Source: Dehalococcoidia bacterium (GTDB lineage Bacteria; Chloroflexota; Dehalococcoidia; GIF9; AB-539-J10). From it: DNA of 32,486 nt. The first letter of the stretch is position 1. The number at the start of each line of letters is the position of its first letter. The notes beneath the pieces were generated by a model. It did not search any database. It was not told where the DNA came from and saw only the letters and a program-made list of their open reading frames with translations. Shown one piece after another: positions 23,592-31,223 of the stretch. Position numbers and translations under genes: made by a program. Location of the stretch: the NCBI GenBank assembly GCA_021162545.1, contig JAGGYM010000004.1:1-32486 (forward strand). The letters run 5' to 3'.

Positions 23592-24644
23592 ATGAGCAAT
23601 TTATGCCGCCATGGCATGGTTTTTCTGGGAGTTCTGGCCGCTCTGACGGGGATTCTCATATCCTCTCCGGCAAGCATCTTGCAGGCAGAAGATAGCCATT
23701 GCCTCGTGCAGGAGATAGCTGCACCTTATGCCTTTGATTTCGTTTCCTGGGAACTGCACGCGCTGTCCTCTCTGCCAGAAGAGATATTCCACAAAGATAG
23801 AGATGATAGCCGGGAAGCAATATTGCGCCATCAAATAGTAACGGTGCTGTCAGACAAAGGCATCTCTACCTTTCCTCCCGTCGCCTTTAAGTTCGAAGAG
23901 CCTCCTCACCTGCTGGTAGTATCACCACGAGAAAAGATAGCCTACTGGGACAGAGCGTTATTGCGCCAGGAGCTGAGCGTGGAGGAGATGGAGGAAATCG
24001 AATCGCAGGTGAATGCACTGGGTCTATCATCCCTCGTAGTTGAGCTTGGCGGTTTTGGGGCCACTTACCCGGCGATAGTCAGCGACGATATCTTCAGCAT
24101 GTCTTATACCATCAACGTGGCAGTGGAGGAATGGCTGCATCAGTATCTTGCCTTCAAACCGCTGGGGTTTCTTTATTTGCTCGACTCTATTGGAGTCAAG
24201 CAAAGTCCGGAGGTGATAGATTTGAACGAGACCCTGGCCGGAATGGTCAGTAGAGAAATTGGCTCTGAGGTTTATGCCAGATACTACCAGGAGCAGAAGG
24301 CAGGGGAAGCGGAGAGACACGCTCCCGATTTTGATTTCAACGCCGAGATGAGCAAGACGCGCAAAATGGTAGACCAATACCTCTCTCTGGGCAAAATTGA
24401 GGAGGCGGAGCGCTACATGGAGGAAAGGAGAGCAGAATTCGCAGTGCAGGGATATTATATCAGGAAGCTCAACCAGGCCTATTTCGCCTTCCACGGCATC
24501 TATGGCCAGGACCCAGCATCGGTCAGCCCAATCTATGATGACCTCGAACAGTTAAGAAAAATGAGCCCTTCCCTCAAGGATTTCCTCAACGAGGTAGCTT
24601 CGATGAGTAGCTATTATGACCTGCTGGAAACTCTGGGAGAGTAG
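23592..24644 (+). CDS. Exported protein of unknown function, possible degenerate zincin
   Basis: This 350-residue protein has a signal peptide or anchor (MVFLGVLAALTGILISSPAS...LQAEDS). Mid-protein, NVAVEEWLHQYLAFKPLG (about residues 176-193) is followed about 25 residues later by DLNETLAGMVSREIG. The layout resembles a gluzincin HExxH plus NE/E helix, except that the first His of HExxH is Glu (EEWLH). If it derives from a metallopeptidase, zinc binding is probably lost or changed. The second half is helical and charged (TRKMVDQYLSLGKIEEAERYMEERRAEF, repeat-like), ending DLLETLGE. No Shine-Dalgarno is seen. A second ATG at codon 8 is possible. I do not recognise a characterised family with certainty. 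Confidence 0.65.
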   Translation: MSNLCRHGMVFLGVLAALTGILISSPASILQAEDSHCLVQEIAAPYAFDFVSWELHALSSLPEEIFHKDRDDSREAILRHQIVTVLSDKGISTFPPVAFKFEEPPHLLVVSPREKIAYWDRALLRQELSVEEMEEIESQVNALGLSSLVVELGGFGATYPAIVSDDIFSMSYTINVAVEEWLHQYLAFKPLGFLYLLDSIGVKQSPEVIDLNETLAGMVSREIGSEVYARYYQEQKAGEAERHAPDFDFNAEMSKTRKMVDQYLSLGKIEEAERYMEERRAEFAVQGYYIRKLNQAYFAFHGIYGQDPASVSPIYDDLEQLRKMSPSLKDFLNEVASMSSYYDLLETLGE

Positions 24645-24766
24645 CAATGGAGAGACCTTTTCACTGCACAGAGCGATGACATGAATCCCACCCTCTTTCT
24701 GCCAATCACAACGCTATGCAACAAAATCAAGGAGGCACATAATCCACAAGATGGCTACTGACTGAA

Positions 24767-24841
24767 TGGTCGGGGTGAGAGGACTTGAACCTCCGACCTC
24801 ATGGTCCCAAACCATGCGCGCTACCACTGCGCCACACCCCG
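24767..24841 (-). tRNA. tRNA-Pro (anticodon TGG)
   Basis: On the minus strand the acceptor is CGGGGTG/CACCCCG, the anticodon stem GCATGG/CCATG has loop TTTGGGA (anticodon TGG), and the T arm is GGAGG-TTCAAGT-CCTCT. CCA is encoded. The gene lies 45 bases downstream of the por operon's last gene on the same strand. Confidence 0.95.
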
Positions 24842-24886
24842 CTGGCTAAAGTATAGTTTAGCTGATTTGGTGAGGTCAAAAAAGGA

Positions 24887-25594
24887 TCATTTGCAGTTGG
24901 GGCAGACATCGAAGAAATCTGAGGGCAGGTTACAGGTCTTTCGGATATATTCCAGCTGAGCCTCAGGAGCCCAGTAATTACCGCAGACCTGGCACTTCTT
25001 CAACTTAAAGACTCTGTCCCATACCGTCCTCGTATCTCCTGTCTCTTCCAGCTTAATGAAACTGGTGGGACAAATATAGGCACAGCTGCCACACCCAATG
25101 CACTTATCCGTAGAAGCTTCGACAAATGTCTCCTTCACATCACGATCCAGCCCCCTGTCAACAAGCCTGAGTGCCCCCACCCCAACGAGCTCCTGGCACG
25201 TTCTCACGCATAGCCCGCAGAGAATGCACCCCTCCGTCTCCAGTTCAACCCTTGGCTCCTCAATGCCCATATCTCTGGCCAGACTTCGTATCGCCTCAGA
25301 ACCGGGACACTTCGCCAGCAGCAATTCCACCGCCAGCATTCGCGCTTCCAGAGCCCTTTCAGAGACAGTTCTGACCTCCATGCCCTGCTCAACAGGGCAG
25401 TTGCACGCTGTAGTCAGACTGGACACGCCATCGACCACAACTTCAACGGTACACACCCTGCAAGCCCCGAAGGGAGTGAGGTTTTCGTGGTAACACAGAG
25501 TAGGTATGGCGATGTTGAGCTTATCGGCTGCTTCCAGTATGGTAGCGCCTTCTTCTACCTCAACCTTTTGTCCATCTATAATTAACTCTACCAT
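24887..25594 (-). CDS. NuoG/HoxU-like 2Fe-2S and 4Fe-4S electron-transfer subunit
   Basis: This 235-residue protein has an N-terminal [2Fe-2S] ferredoxin domain (CYHENLTPFGACRVCTVEV...TTACNCPV). A linker CPGSEAIRSLARDMGI stands where NuoG/HoxU has the His-Cys3 cluster, and most of those ligands are absent. Two [4Fe-4S] motifs follow (CILCGLCVRTCQELV, CIGCGSCAYICPTSFI). The C-terminal CQVCGNYW...FFDVCPNC has two CxxC pairs and may bind Zn or Fe. Such subunits carry electrons between a flavin/NAD unit and another enzyme. The start is supported by AAGGGACG-ATAA-ATG. It lies 27 bases after the hybrid flavoprotein, its likely partner. HoxU or a HydA-linked subunit are alternative names. Confidence 0.85.
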   Translation of the reverse strand: MVELIIDGQKVEVEEGATILEAADKLNIAIPTLCYHENLTPFGACRVCTVEVVVDGVSSLTTACNCPVEQGMEVRTVSERALEARMLAVELLLAKCPGSEAIRSLARDMGIEEPRVELETEGCILCGLCVRTCQELVGVGALRLVDRGLDRDVKETFVEASTDKCIGCGSCAYICPTSFIKLEETGDTRTVWDRVFKLKKCQVCGNYWAPEAQLEYIRKTCNLPSDFFDVCPNCK

Positions 25595-25621
25595 TTATCG
25601 TCCCTTACAATTTACGTCTGC

Positions 25622-27571
25622 TTACTCATCCGACTGCCATAACATCACGCGATAACATCTGAGGCAGCGCTTCGCCTCTTCCTGAGCCGCCTCACGAGTG
25701 AGACCCACTTCCACCTCAGGAAAACCAGGAATTCTACCAGCCACCGGCAGACAGCCTACAGGCTGCGGTGCTCTGCTTATCGTGGATTCTTTTTCCCTTT
25801 GAGCAGAAAGAGCTGCACTCTGCCCGGCACGGGAGGCACCCGCACTGCTAACTGCCTCTCCTTTCCTTAAATACCGGTCGATGCTCCGAGCTGCTCTGTT
25901 ACCAGCCGCCACAGCTTCGATCAAAATGGCGGGGCCAGTCACACAATCTCCAGCGGAAAATATTCCTTTTTCACTCGACTGGCAGGTTTCGGGGTCGGCA
26001 TCCACCGTTCCATATCTGGAGATCTTCACTTTGTCTTCACCAGCCAGGCAGGACAAATCAGCTTCCTGTCCAATAGCTGCAATAACCATATCGGCATTCA
26101 CAACGAACTCCGAGCCCTCAACAGGGACGGGGCTCCTCCTGCCACTGGCATCAGGTTCACCCAGCTCCATCTTAACGCACTCAAGCCCCACCAGCCCGGT
26201 GCCCTCTGTCAATATCCCGGTGGGCGCAACCAGATAGCTTATCTTCACGCCTTCTTCTATCGCGCCCTCTATTTCTCCTTCTCTCGCCGGCATCTCCACC
26301 CGCGAGCGACGGTACAATATATTCACGTCCTTAAACCCAAGCCTCAAGCAACTCCGGGCACAATCCACCGCCACATCGCCTCCACCCACTACCACCACCC
26401 GCCCCACGGGGACTACCCTTTTGCCCAGATTAACATCGCGCAGGAACTTCACCCCATCGACAAACCCCTCATACCCTCGATCCTCACCCTCAACACCCAT
26501 CGCCCTGCCTTTATGAGCGCCAACCGCGACAAATATCGCCTTATAGCCATTCTTCCACAGGTCTGCAATCGTTATATCTCTACCAACCCTGGTATTGAAT
26601 CTAATCTCAACCCCCGCTCCCCTGATGATATCAACCTCCCTGTCCAAAACAGCCTTGGGCAAGCGATATGCAGGAATACCCACTGCCGCCATACCACCCG
26701 CCACGGACAACTCCTCAAAAATGGTAACCCGATATCCCGCCAATGCCAGGTTGTAACCAGCAGCCAGGCCAGCAGGCCCTGCACCTACAACAGACACCTT
26801 CTCTCCTCCTTCACCGAAGATGGAAACCGGGGGAATCTGCCCCACCTCCATCTCCCAATCAGCCGCGTGCCGCTTCAGTGCTCTTATGGCCAGCGGACCA
26901 TCGATATCGTTCCTCTTGCAGACTTCCTCACAGGGAGCCGTACAGACGCGCCCCAGCGTTCCCGGCAAGCAGACACCCTGGCGTATCAATTCCAGAGACG
27001 CATCCTGTCTTTGATTCCTTATCAGTTCTATATAGCCAGGAATATCCAAATGTGCCGGACAGGCTTCCATGCAAGGAGCAGTGACTTTCACATGGTAAGC
27101 CGGGGCTGAGATAGCTTTTTTGTTCTTTATCAGGTCAAGATATGCTTCCCGATAGTATTCGATACTGTCGAGCACCGGCACGGGCGCAGTTTGCCCCAAA
27201 ACGCACTTGGCGTTATCCTTCATGCCCTTGCCCACCCACTGCAGTAACTCGATATCTCCTTCTCTGCCTTCCCCTTTCAACAACCGTCCCAGAGTCTCCA
27301 CGATAACGCTGATGCCAATGCGTCCAACAGCACACTCACCACAGGCGAGCTTCTGAACCTCCCTGGCATAGGCATAAGCCATATCCACGACGTTGGCCTT
27401 CTCGTCCACCACCAGGAATCCATCCCAGCCCATGAAGGCCTTCACCCTGGCGGGGTCGCATTCCAGGGGCAAATTCAATTCTTCAACCGGAGCACAGACC
27501 TCGGCCTCCAGACCCCTGTTATCAACGACTTTACCGGCCCAACTGCTGAAAACGACCTTTTTAAAATCCAT
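25622..27571 (-). CDS. NuoF-fragment / NfnB-GltD-like FAD-NAD(P) oxidoreductase fusion
   Basis: This protein has 649 residues. Residues about 70-150 resemble the NuoF C-terminal iron-sulfur region (ACGECAVGRIG...NAKCVLGQTAPVPVLDSIEYYREAY), but the third Cys of CxxCxxC is Gly. Next comes the GltD-type N-terminal cluster domain (APCMEACPAHLDIPGYI, GRVCTAPCEEVCKRNDID). Then come the FAD motif VVGAGPAGLAAGYNLALAG, the NAD(P) motif VVVGGGDVAVDCARS, and the FAD-closing GIFSAGDCVTGPAILIEAVAAG. The C-terminus EEAKRCLRCY is also GltD/NfnB-like. NfnB bifurcates electrons between NADPH, ferredoxin and NAD with its partner. Here it follows porB (11-base overlap), so it probably links pyruvate-derived electrons to a pyridine nucleotide. 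The direction and coenzyme are inference. Confidence 0.88.
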   Translation of the reverse strand: MDFKKVVFSSWAGKVVDNRGLEAEVCAPVEELNLPLECDPARVKAFMGWDGFLVVDEKANVVDMAYAYAREVQKLACGECAVGRIGISVIVETLGRLLKGEGREGDIELLQWVGKGMKDNAKCVLGQTAPVPVLDSIEYYREAYLDLIKNKKAISAPAYHVKVTAPCMEACPAHLDIPGYIELIRNQRQDASLELIRQGVCLPGTLGRVCTAPCEEVCKRNDIDGPLAIRALKRHAADWEMEVGQIPPVSIFGEGGEKVSVVGAGPAGLAAGYNLALAGYRVTIFEELSVAGGMAAVGIPAYRLPKAVLDREVDIIRGAGVEIRFNTRVGRDITIADLWKNGYKAIFVAVGAHKGRAMGVEGEDRGYEGFVDGVKFLRDVNLGKRVVPVGRVVVVGGGDVAVDCARSCLRLGFKDVNILYRRSRVEMPAREGEIEGAIEEGVKISYLVAPTGILTEGTGLVGLECVKMELGEPDASGRRSPVPVEGSEFVVNADMVIAAIGQEADLSCLAGEDKVKISRYGTVDADPETCQSSEKGIFSAGDCVTGPAILIEAVAAGNRAARSIDRYLRKGEAVSSAGASRAGQSAALSAQREKESTISRAPQPVGCLPVAGRIPGFPEVEVGLTREAAQEEAKRCLRCYRVMLWQSDE

Positions 27572-28493
27572 CGTAAAACAAAACCTTCTCTACGAGCTCA
27601 GCGTATTTGGCCTCAACTTTCTCCTGTATCTCTTTTATCATCTCCGGAGTAAGATGCTTGAACCTTCCTTGAAGTTTGAGATAGTCCTCAACGGAGCGCA
27701 ACTGAGGAGGATCAATATTCAAAGTGTACTTCCCGTTTTCCACTTCATAAAGGGGAAAAACCCCCGTCTCAACCGCCAGACGTCCAATCCTGACGCTTAA
27801 ATCAGAAGGCGTTCTCCAACCCGTAGGGCAGACAGACAAAATGTGGAGGTAAGCGGGCCCTTCAATGTCCCTGGCCTTCTTCACTTTATTCATGAGGTCA
27901 AAGGGGTAACTGGGAGAGGCAGTGGCAACGTAGGGAATATTATGGGCTACAGCGATAGCCGGCATATCTTTCTTCCATGTGTTCTGCCCCATGCTTATCT
28001 TGCCCACCGGTTGTGTGGTGGTGGCAGCGCCAAAGGGAGTGGCACTGGAGCGCTGGATCCCGGTGTTCATATAGGCTTCATTATCGAAACAAATATAGGT
28101 AAAGTCGTGACCCCTTTCCAGAGCGCCCGATAAAGCCTGAACGCCAATATCAGCAGTGGCACCATCCCCTGCCATGGCTACCACCTTTGTCCTGGAGGAA
28201 GCTTTCCCCTTGCGAGTCAAAGCTTCTCTGCCGGCTACTACTCCTGAGGCCACCGCTGCCGTGTTTTCAAATAAGGTGTGAATCCAGGGAACTTCCCAGG
28301 ACGTGTAGGGAAGCTGCGTTGAAATAATCTCCATGCACCCCGTGGCCATAACCACAATGACGTTTTTCCCCAGGGCCTTCATTACCATTCTCACCGCCAG
28401 AGCCTCACCACACCCCGAGCACGCGCGATGTCCCGGAGCGAAATTCTCCTTCTTCTCCAGTAAGCGGGGAACATATAGCGCTAAAGTTTCCAT
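27561..28493 (-). CDS. porB: Pyruvate:ferredoxin oxidoreductase beta subunit (thiamine diphosphate site)
   Basis: This protein has 310 residues. It has the beta-subunit proximal [4Fe-4S] cysteines ACSGCGEA, ATGCMEI and SVCPTGW. The thiamine diphosphate/Mg signature GDGATADIGVQALSG...FDNEAYMNTG is intact. PYTSWEVPWIHTLFENTAAVASG is characteristic of the pyruvate-type enzyme rather than the 2-oxoglutarate type. It catalyses decarboxylation of pyruvate with CoA to acetyl-CoA and CO2 together with PorA and PorGD. The stop of porA and its ATG share a TAATG. The reverse reaction (pyruvate synthesis) is possible. Confidence 0.94.
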   Translation of the reverse strand: METLALYVPRLLEKKENFAPGHRACSGCGEALAVRMVMKALGKNVIVVMATGCMEIISTQLPYTSWEVPWIHTLFENTAAVASGVVAGREALTRKGKASSRTKVVAMAGDGATADIGVQALSGALERGHDFTYICFDNEAYMNTGIQRSSATPFGAATTTQPVGKISMGQNTWKKDMPAIAVAHNIPYVATASPSYPFDLMNKVKKARDIEGPAYLHILSVCPTGWRTPSDLSVRIGRLAVETGVFPLYEVENGKYTLNIDPPQLRSVEDYLKLQGRFKHLTPEMIKEIQEKVEAKYAELVEKVLFYDGF

Positions 28494-29662
28494 TATTCTC
28501 TCACCCCGATTATCTCAACCTCACCCAGTCTTCCCGCATCAGCCTTTTTGCGGGCATTCCGTATCATATCCTCAAAACCCTCAGTCGTGATATCCCTACC
28601 TCCCAATCCACCAATAAAGCCGGCGACCTGCGGTTTCTTGCTCAGCGGATACAATGCCGCCTGTACCTCAGAGCAAACAGGACCCGGCCCACCAAAGGAA
28701 ACAGCGCGGTCAAGTACAACAAGCAAATCTGCCTGAGACGCCACCTGACGAAATTCTTCAAAGGGGAACGGGCGCCACAGGCGCAACCGGATCAGACCTA
28801 CTTTTTCTCCCGATTCTCTCAACCTGTCGATGGCCTCCATGGCTACTTCGCTGAAGCTCCCCATGGTGAGAAGCAGAACGCTGGCACCATCAGCCCTGTA
28901 GGTCTCCACAGGCGAATAACGTCGTCCAAAAACGCCTTCAAACTCCTGCCACGCCTGCAAAATTACCTTCTTCGAGTTCCTCAAGGCCACATCCTGAGAC
29001 TTCTTGGCTTCAATATAAAGTTCCGGCGTGGCAAAGTCCCCCATGGTCAAGGGCTTGCGCGGATCGAGAACATAAGGACGAGGCAACTCAGGAAGGAATT
29101 TGTCCACTTCTCCCTGTTCGGGAATCAGAACAGATTCGATAACATGAGAAAGATGAAAGCCGTCAATATTAATCGCCGTGGGCAGAAGTACTTCCACGTC
29201 CTCAGCGATGCGGAAGGCACACAGGGTCAAATCAAAGGCCTGCTGTCCATTCTCAGCAAACATCTGGACCCAACCAGAATCCCTGGCAGCCATGATATCG
29301 GAATGGTCCCCCCAGATACTCAGCGGAGATGACAAGGCCCGGTTACATATCGCCATGACCACGGGTAGCCTCATCGCTGAAGCTACCGGCAATACTTCGT
29401 GCATTAATTCAAGCCCCTGTCCTGCAGTGGCAGTGAAAGTCCTCACCCCCATTGCCGCAGCGCCGAGACAACCACTCATCGCCGAATGCTCGGATTCTAC
29501 AGGGATGTAACTAGCATTCAAATCACCATCGGCAACCATCTGGGCAATGCGTTCAATGATGTGCGTTTGCGGAGTAATGGGATACGCAGAAACGACATCG
29601 ACTCCTGCCAGCCTGACTGCTTCAGCTATAGCGAGGGAAGATTCTAATCCTACCCTTTTCAT
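28493..29662 (-). CDS. porA: Pyruvate:ferredoxin oxidoreductase alpha subunit
   Basis: This protein has 389 residues. Typical stretches are SAYPITPQTHIIERI, IPVESEHSAMSGCLGAAAMG, TATAGQGLELMHE, WGDHSDIMAARDSGW and FGRRYSPVETYRADG. It contributes the pyrimidine-side and CoA-handling domains of the heterotetrameric enzyme. The start overlaps the porGD stop by four bases (ATGA). Pyruvate is favoured as substrate over 2-oxoisovalerate because of the porB motif and FGRRY, but substrate specificity cannot be proved by reading. Confidence 0.94.
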   Translation of the reverse strand: MKRVGLESSLAIAEAVRLAGVDVVSAYPITPQTHIIERIAQMVADGDLNASYIPVESEHSAMSGCLGAAAMGVRTFTATAGQGLELMHEVLPVASAMRLPVVMAICNRALSSPLSIWGDHSDIMAARDSGWVQMFAENGQQAFDLTLCAFRIAEDVEVLLPTAINIDGFHLSHVIESVLIPEQGEVDKFLPELPRPYVLDPRKPLTMGDFATPELYIEAKKSQDVALRNSKKVILQAWQEFEGVFGRRYSPVETYRADGASVLLLTMGSFSEVAMEAIDRLRESGEKVGLIRLRLWRPFPFEEFRQVASQADLLVVLDRAVSFGGPGPVCSEVQAALYPLSKKPQVAGFIGGLGGRDITTEGFEDMIRNARKKADAGRLGEVEIIGVRE

Positions 29663-30543
29663 GCTTTTGCCTCTTCAACCATCGTTATTGCCTGTGTCCA
29701 GCACTCACGGGCGCAGATACCACATCCCTTACAATAGTAATAGTTAGCTTCGAAATAACCCTGCTCATTCTGCTCAACACAACCTTCAGGGCAAAAGAGC
29801 ATACAAACGCCACACTTGATGCACCTGTCATGGTCCCATATAGGACGGTCCGACCTCCAATCTCCCGTGCGATAACTTCTGGCATTTCCTGCATCAGTCA
29901 CCACGCCACCGGGAAGCAGCTCCTGCCAGGAAGGCCACGTCACTTCTCCAAATGTTTTCTCAGGTCGCTGAGAAACGGCCCCCTGCGCAGCGATAGAGAC
30001 TTCGTCGTATGCCCGGCGACAGGCAGCGATGTTTTTCTCTGCCAGTTTGCCAAAGCGCTCTCCCAACGGCTCAGCCAGCGATTCCAGCTTAACTACTCCG
30101 GTTACTTTGACCATAGCTCCCAGCATAGCGGTATTGACAATGGGAATCTTCAATACTTCCATGGCAATAGCGGTGGCGTCAACCACGGCGAGCGTCCATG
30201 GCCCCTCAAATTCTGACTTTATGTCAAGTAGTGATTTAGAGCTGTTTATAATAAGTACCCCGCCTTCCTTGAGCCCGCGCGTAACATCGATGATACCCAG
30301 AAGGCCAGGGTCCAGAACCACCACAATATCCGGCTGAGTTACGGCAGACCTCATGCGGATATGTTCGCTGTCGCTGATACGATTGAAAGCAAGAACCGGC
30401 GCGCCTCTCCTCTCCGGACCAAAACTGGGAAAGGCCTGCGCGAACTTACCTTCCTCTATTGCCGACAACCCCATGACCTCAGCCGAGGTTACCGCCCCCT
30501 GCCCACCCCTGCCATGCCAGCGAATTTCCGTAAGCTTGCTCAT
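29659..30543 (-). CDS. porG: Pyruvate:ferredoxin oxidoreductase gamma-delta fusion subunit
   Basis: This 294-residue protein joins two normally separate subunits. The gamma part (about 1-190) starts IRWHGRGGQGAVTSAEVMG and contains FPSFGPERRGAPVLAFNRI. The delta part (about 215-294) is a two-cluster ferredoxin, CIKCGVCMLFCPEGC and CKGCGICARECWTQAI, the latter with Trp in place of the usual Pro after the last Cys. It is the first protein gene of the por operon, 17 bases after tRNA-Arg on the same strand. AGGAG lies 12 bases and TAGAGA a few bases upstream of the ATG. Confidence 0.93.
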   Translation of the reverse strand: MSKLTEIRWHGRGGQGAVTSAEVMGLSAIEEGKFAQAFPSFGPERRGAPVLAFNRISDSEHIRMRSAVTQPDIVVVLDPGLLGIIDVTRGLKEGGVLIINSSKSLLDIKSEFEGPWTLAVVDATAIAMEVLKIPIVNTAMLGAMVKVTGVVKLESLAEPLGERFGKLAEKNIAACRRAYDEVSIAAQGAVSQRPEKTFGEVTWPSWQELLPGGVVTDAGNARSYRTGDWRSDRPIWDHDRCIKCGVCMLFCPEGCVEQNEQGYFEANYYYCKGCGICARECWTQAITMVEEAKA

Positions 30544-30560
30544 TCTCTATTAACTACTCC

Positions 30561-30632
30561 TACCCCTGAAGGGACTCGAACCCTTGCATCTGGCTTCGGA
30601 GGCCAGCGCTCTATCCTCTGAGCTACAGGGGC
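30561..30632 (-). tRNA. tRNA-Arg (anticodon CCG)
   Basis: On the minus strand the acceptor is GCCCCTG/CAGGGGT, the anticodon stem CTGGC/GCCAG has loop CTCCGAA (anticodon CCG), and the T arm is AAGGG-TTCGAGT-CCCTT. Unlike the other five tRNAs, CCA is not encoded (A then GG). porG starts 17 bases downstream. TATGAT (30653-30658, minus) is a possible -10 for the tRNA and so for the por operon. Confidence 0.94.
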
Positions 30633-30743
30633 CCAACCTGGAAATGAAGGATATCATAAAAACACTGATTACTCAAAAAACTGGTGGAGACAGGATTGGC
30701 TGCAGGCAAAGCTCAGGAGTTACAGAGCATGTCCCGTGTTCCT

Positions 30744-30772
30744 TTGACAAAACGCACGATTGCTGGTAGTCT
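30744..30772 (+). promoter_or_regulatory. Promoter of the tat operon
   Basis: A perfect TTGACA (30744-30749), a 17-base spacer and TAGTCT (30767-30772) precede tatA. The ATG at 30795 follows about 22 bases after the -10, with AAGGAGG in the short leader. Confidence 0.5.
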
Positions 30773-30794
30773 AACGGCAAAAGGAGGCAGCACA

Positions 30795-30989
30795 ATGAGA
30801 CCACCAGGTCCATGGGAAATAGGCCTTATTCTGGTTATCGTCCTGGTTATCTTTGGTGCCGGCAAGCTCCCACAGGTATTTCGCTCCGCGGGGCAGGGCC
30901 TGAGAGAGTTCCGCAAGGCAAGAGAGGGTGAACTCGACGAAGAAAAGGAAACCAGCAAAACCTCAAGCAAACCTGCCAGGAAAAAATAA
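30795..30989 (+). CDS. tatA: TatA, twin-arginine translocase pore subunit
   Basis: This 64-residue protein is read from the ATG at 30795, which has a perfect AAGGAGG; the upstream start in the ORF track (30684) is wrong. It has a TatA layout: short periplasmic N-terminus, one span (PWEIGLILVIVLVIFGAGKLP) with the F-G-x-x-K/R-L-P hinge, an amphipathic helix QVFRSAGQGLREFRKA, and a charged tail. It oligomerises to let folded proteins cross. It is followed 24 bases later by a second Tat protein. Confidence 0.92.
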   Translation: MRPPGPWEIGLILVIVLVIFGAGKLPQVFRSAGQGLREFRKAREGELDEEKETSKTSSKPARKK

Positions 30990-31013
30990 GGTCTTCCACT
31001 AAAAAGAACGGCC

Positions 31014-31223
31014 ATGGGCTTCTGGGAAGTACTGCTTATTCTTCTTATCGCCTTCATAGTTGTCGGACCTCAAAAATTGCCATCGGTAGCCAGGGAGATG
31101 GGTAAAGGCGTTCGTTGGTTCCAAAAATCATACAAGGACTTCAAGGTTACAGCTATGAAAGAGCTTGAAGTTAACGACGATGATAACAAGGGTACCTCCC
31201 AGTGCAACGAGAAGAAAAACTGA
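31014..31223 (+). CDS. tatB: TatA/TatB-family second Tat subunit
   Basis: This 69-residue protein has span FWEVLLILLIAFIVVGPQKLP, then an amphipathic helix SVAREMGKGVRWFQKSYKDFK and an acidic/polar tail. The GPQKLP hinge (G-P-x-x-L-P) is the TatB form, but the short length is TatA-like, so it could be a second TatA or a minimal TatB. The Shine-Dalgarno is weak. The 3' end overlaps tatC by 22 bases, which implies translational coupling. Confidence 0.8.
   Translation: MGFWEVLLILLIAFIVVGPQKLPSVAREMGKGVRWFQKSYKDFKVTAMKELEVNDDDNKGTSQCNEKKN

Noticed and set aside
24953-30543. NADH dehydrogenase (complex I) locus
   Set aside because: Although NuoF- and NuoG-like segments occur, there is no NuoE, no NuoF NADH-binding part and no membrane subunit. 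The genes belong to the por operon instead.
30684-30794. Longer N-terminus of TatA in the ORF track
   Set aside because: The tat promoter and a perfect AAGGAGG lie inside this part. TatA normally begins just before its single span, as from the ATG at 30795.
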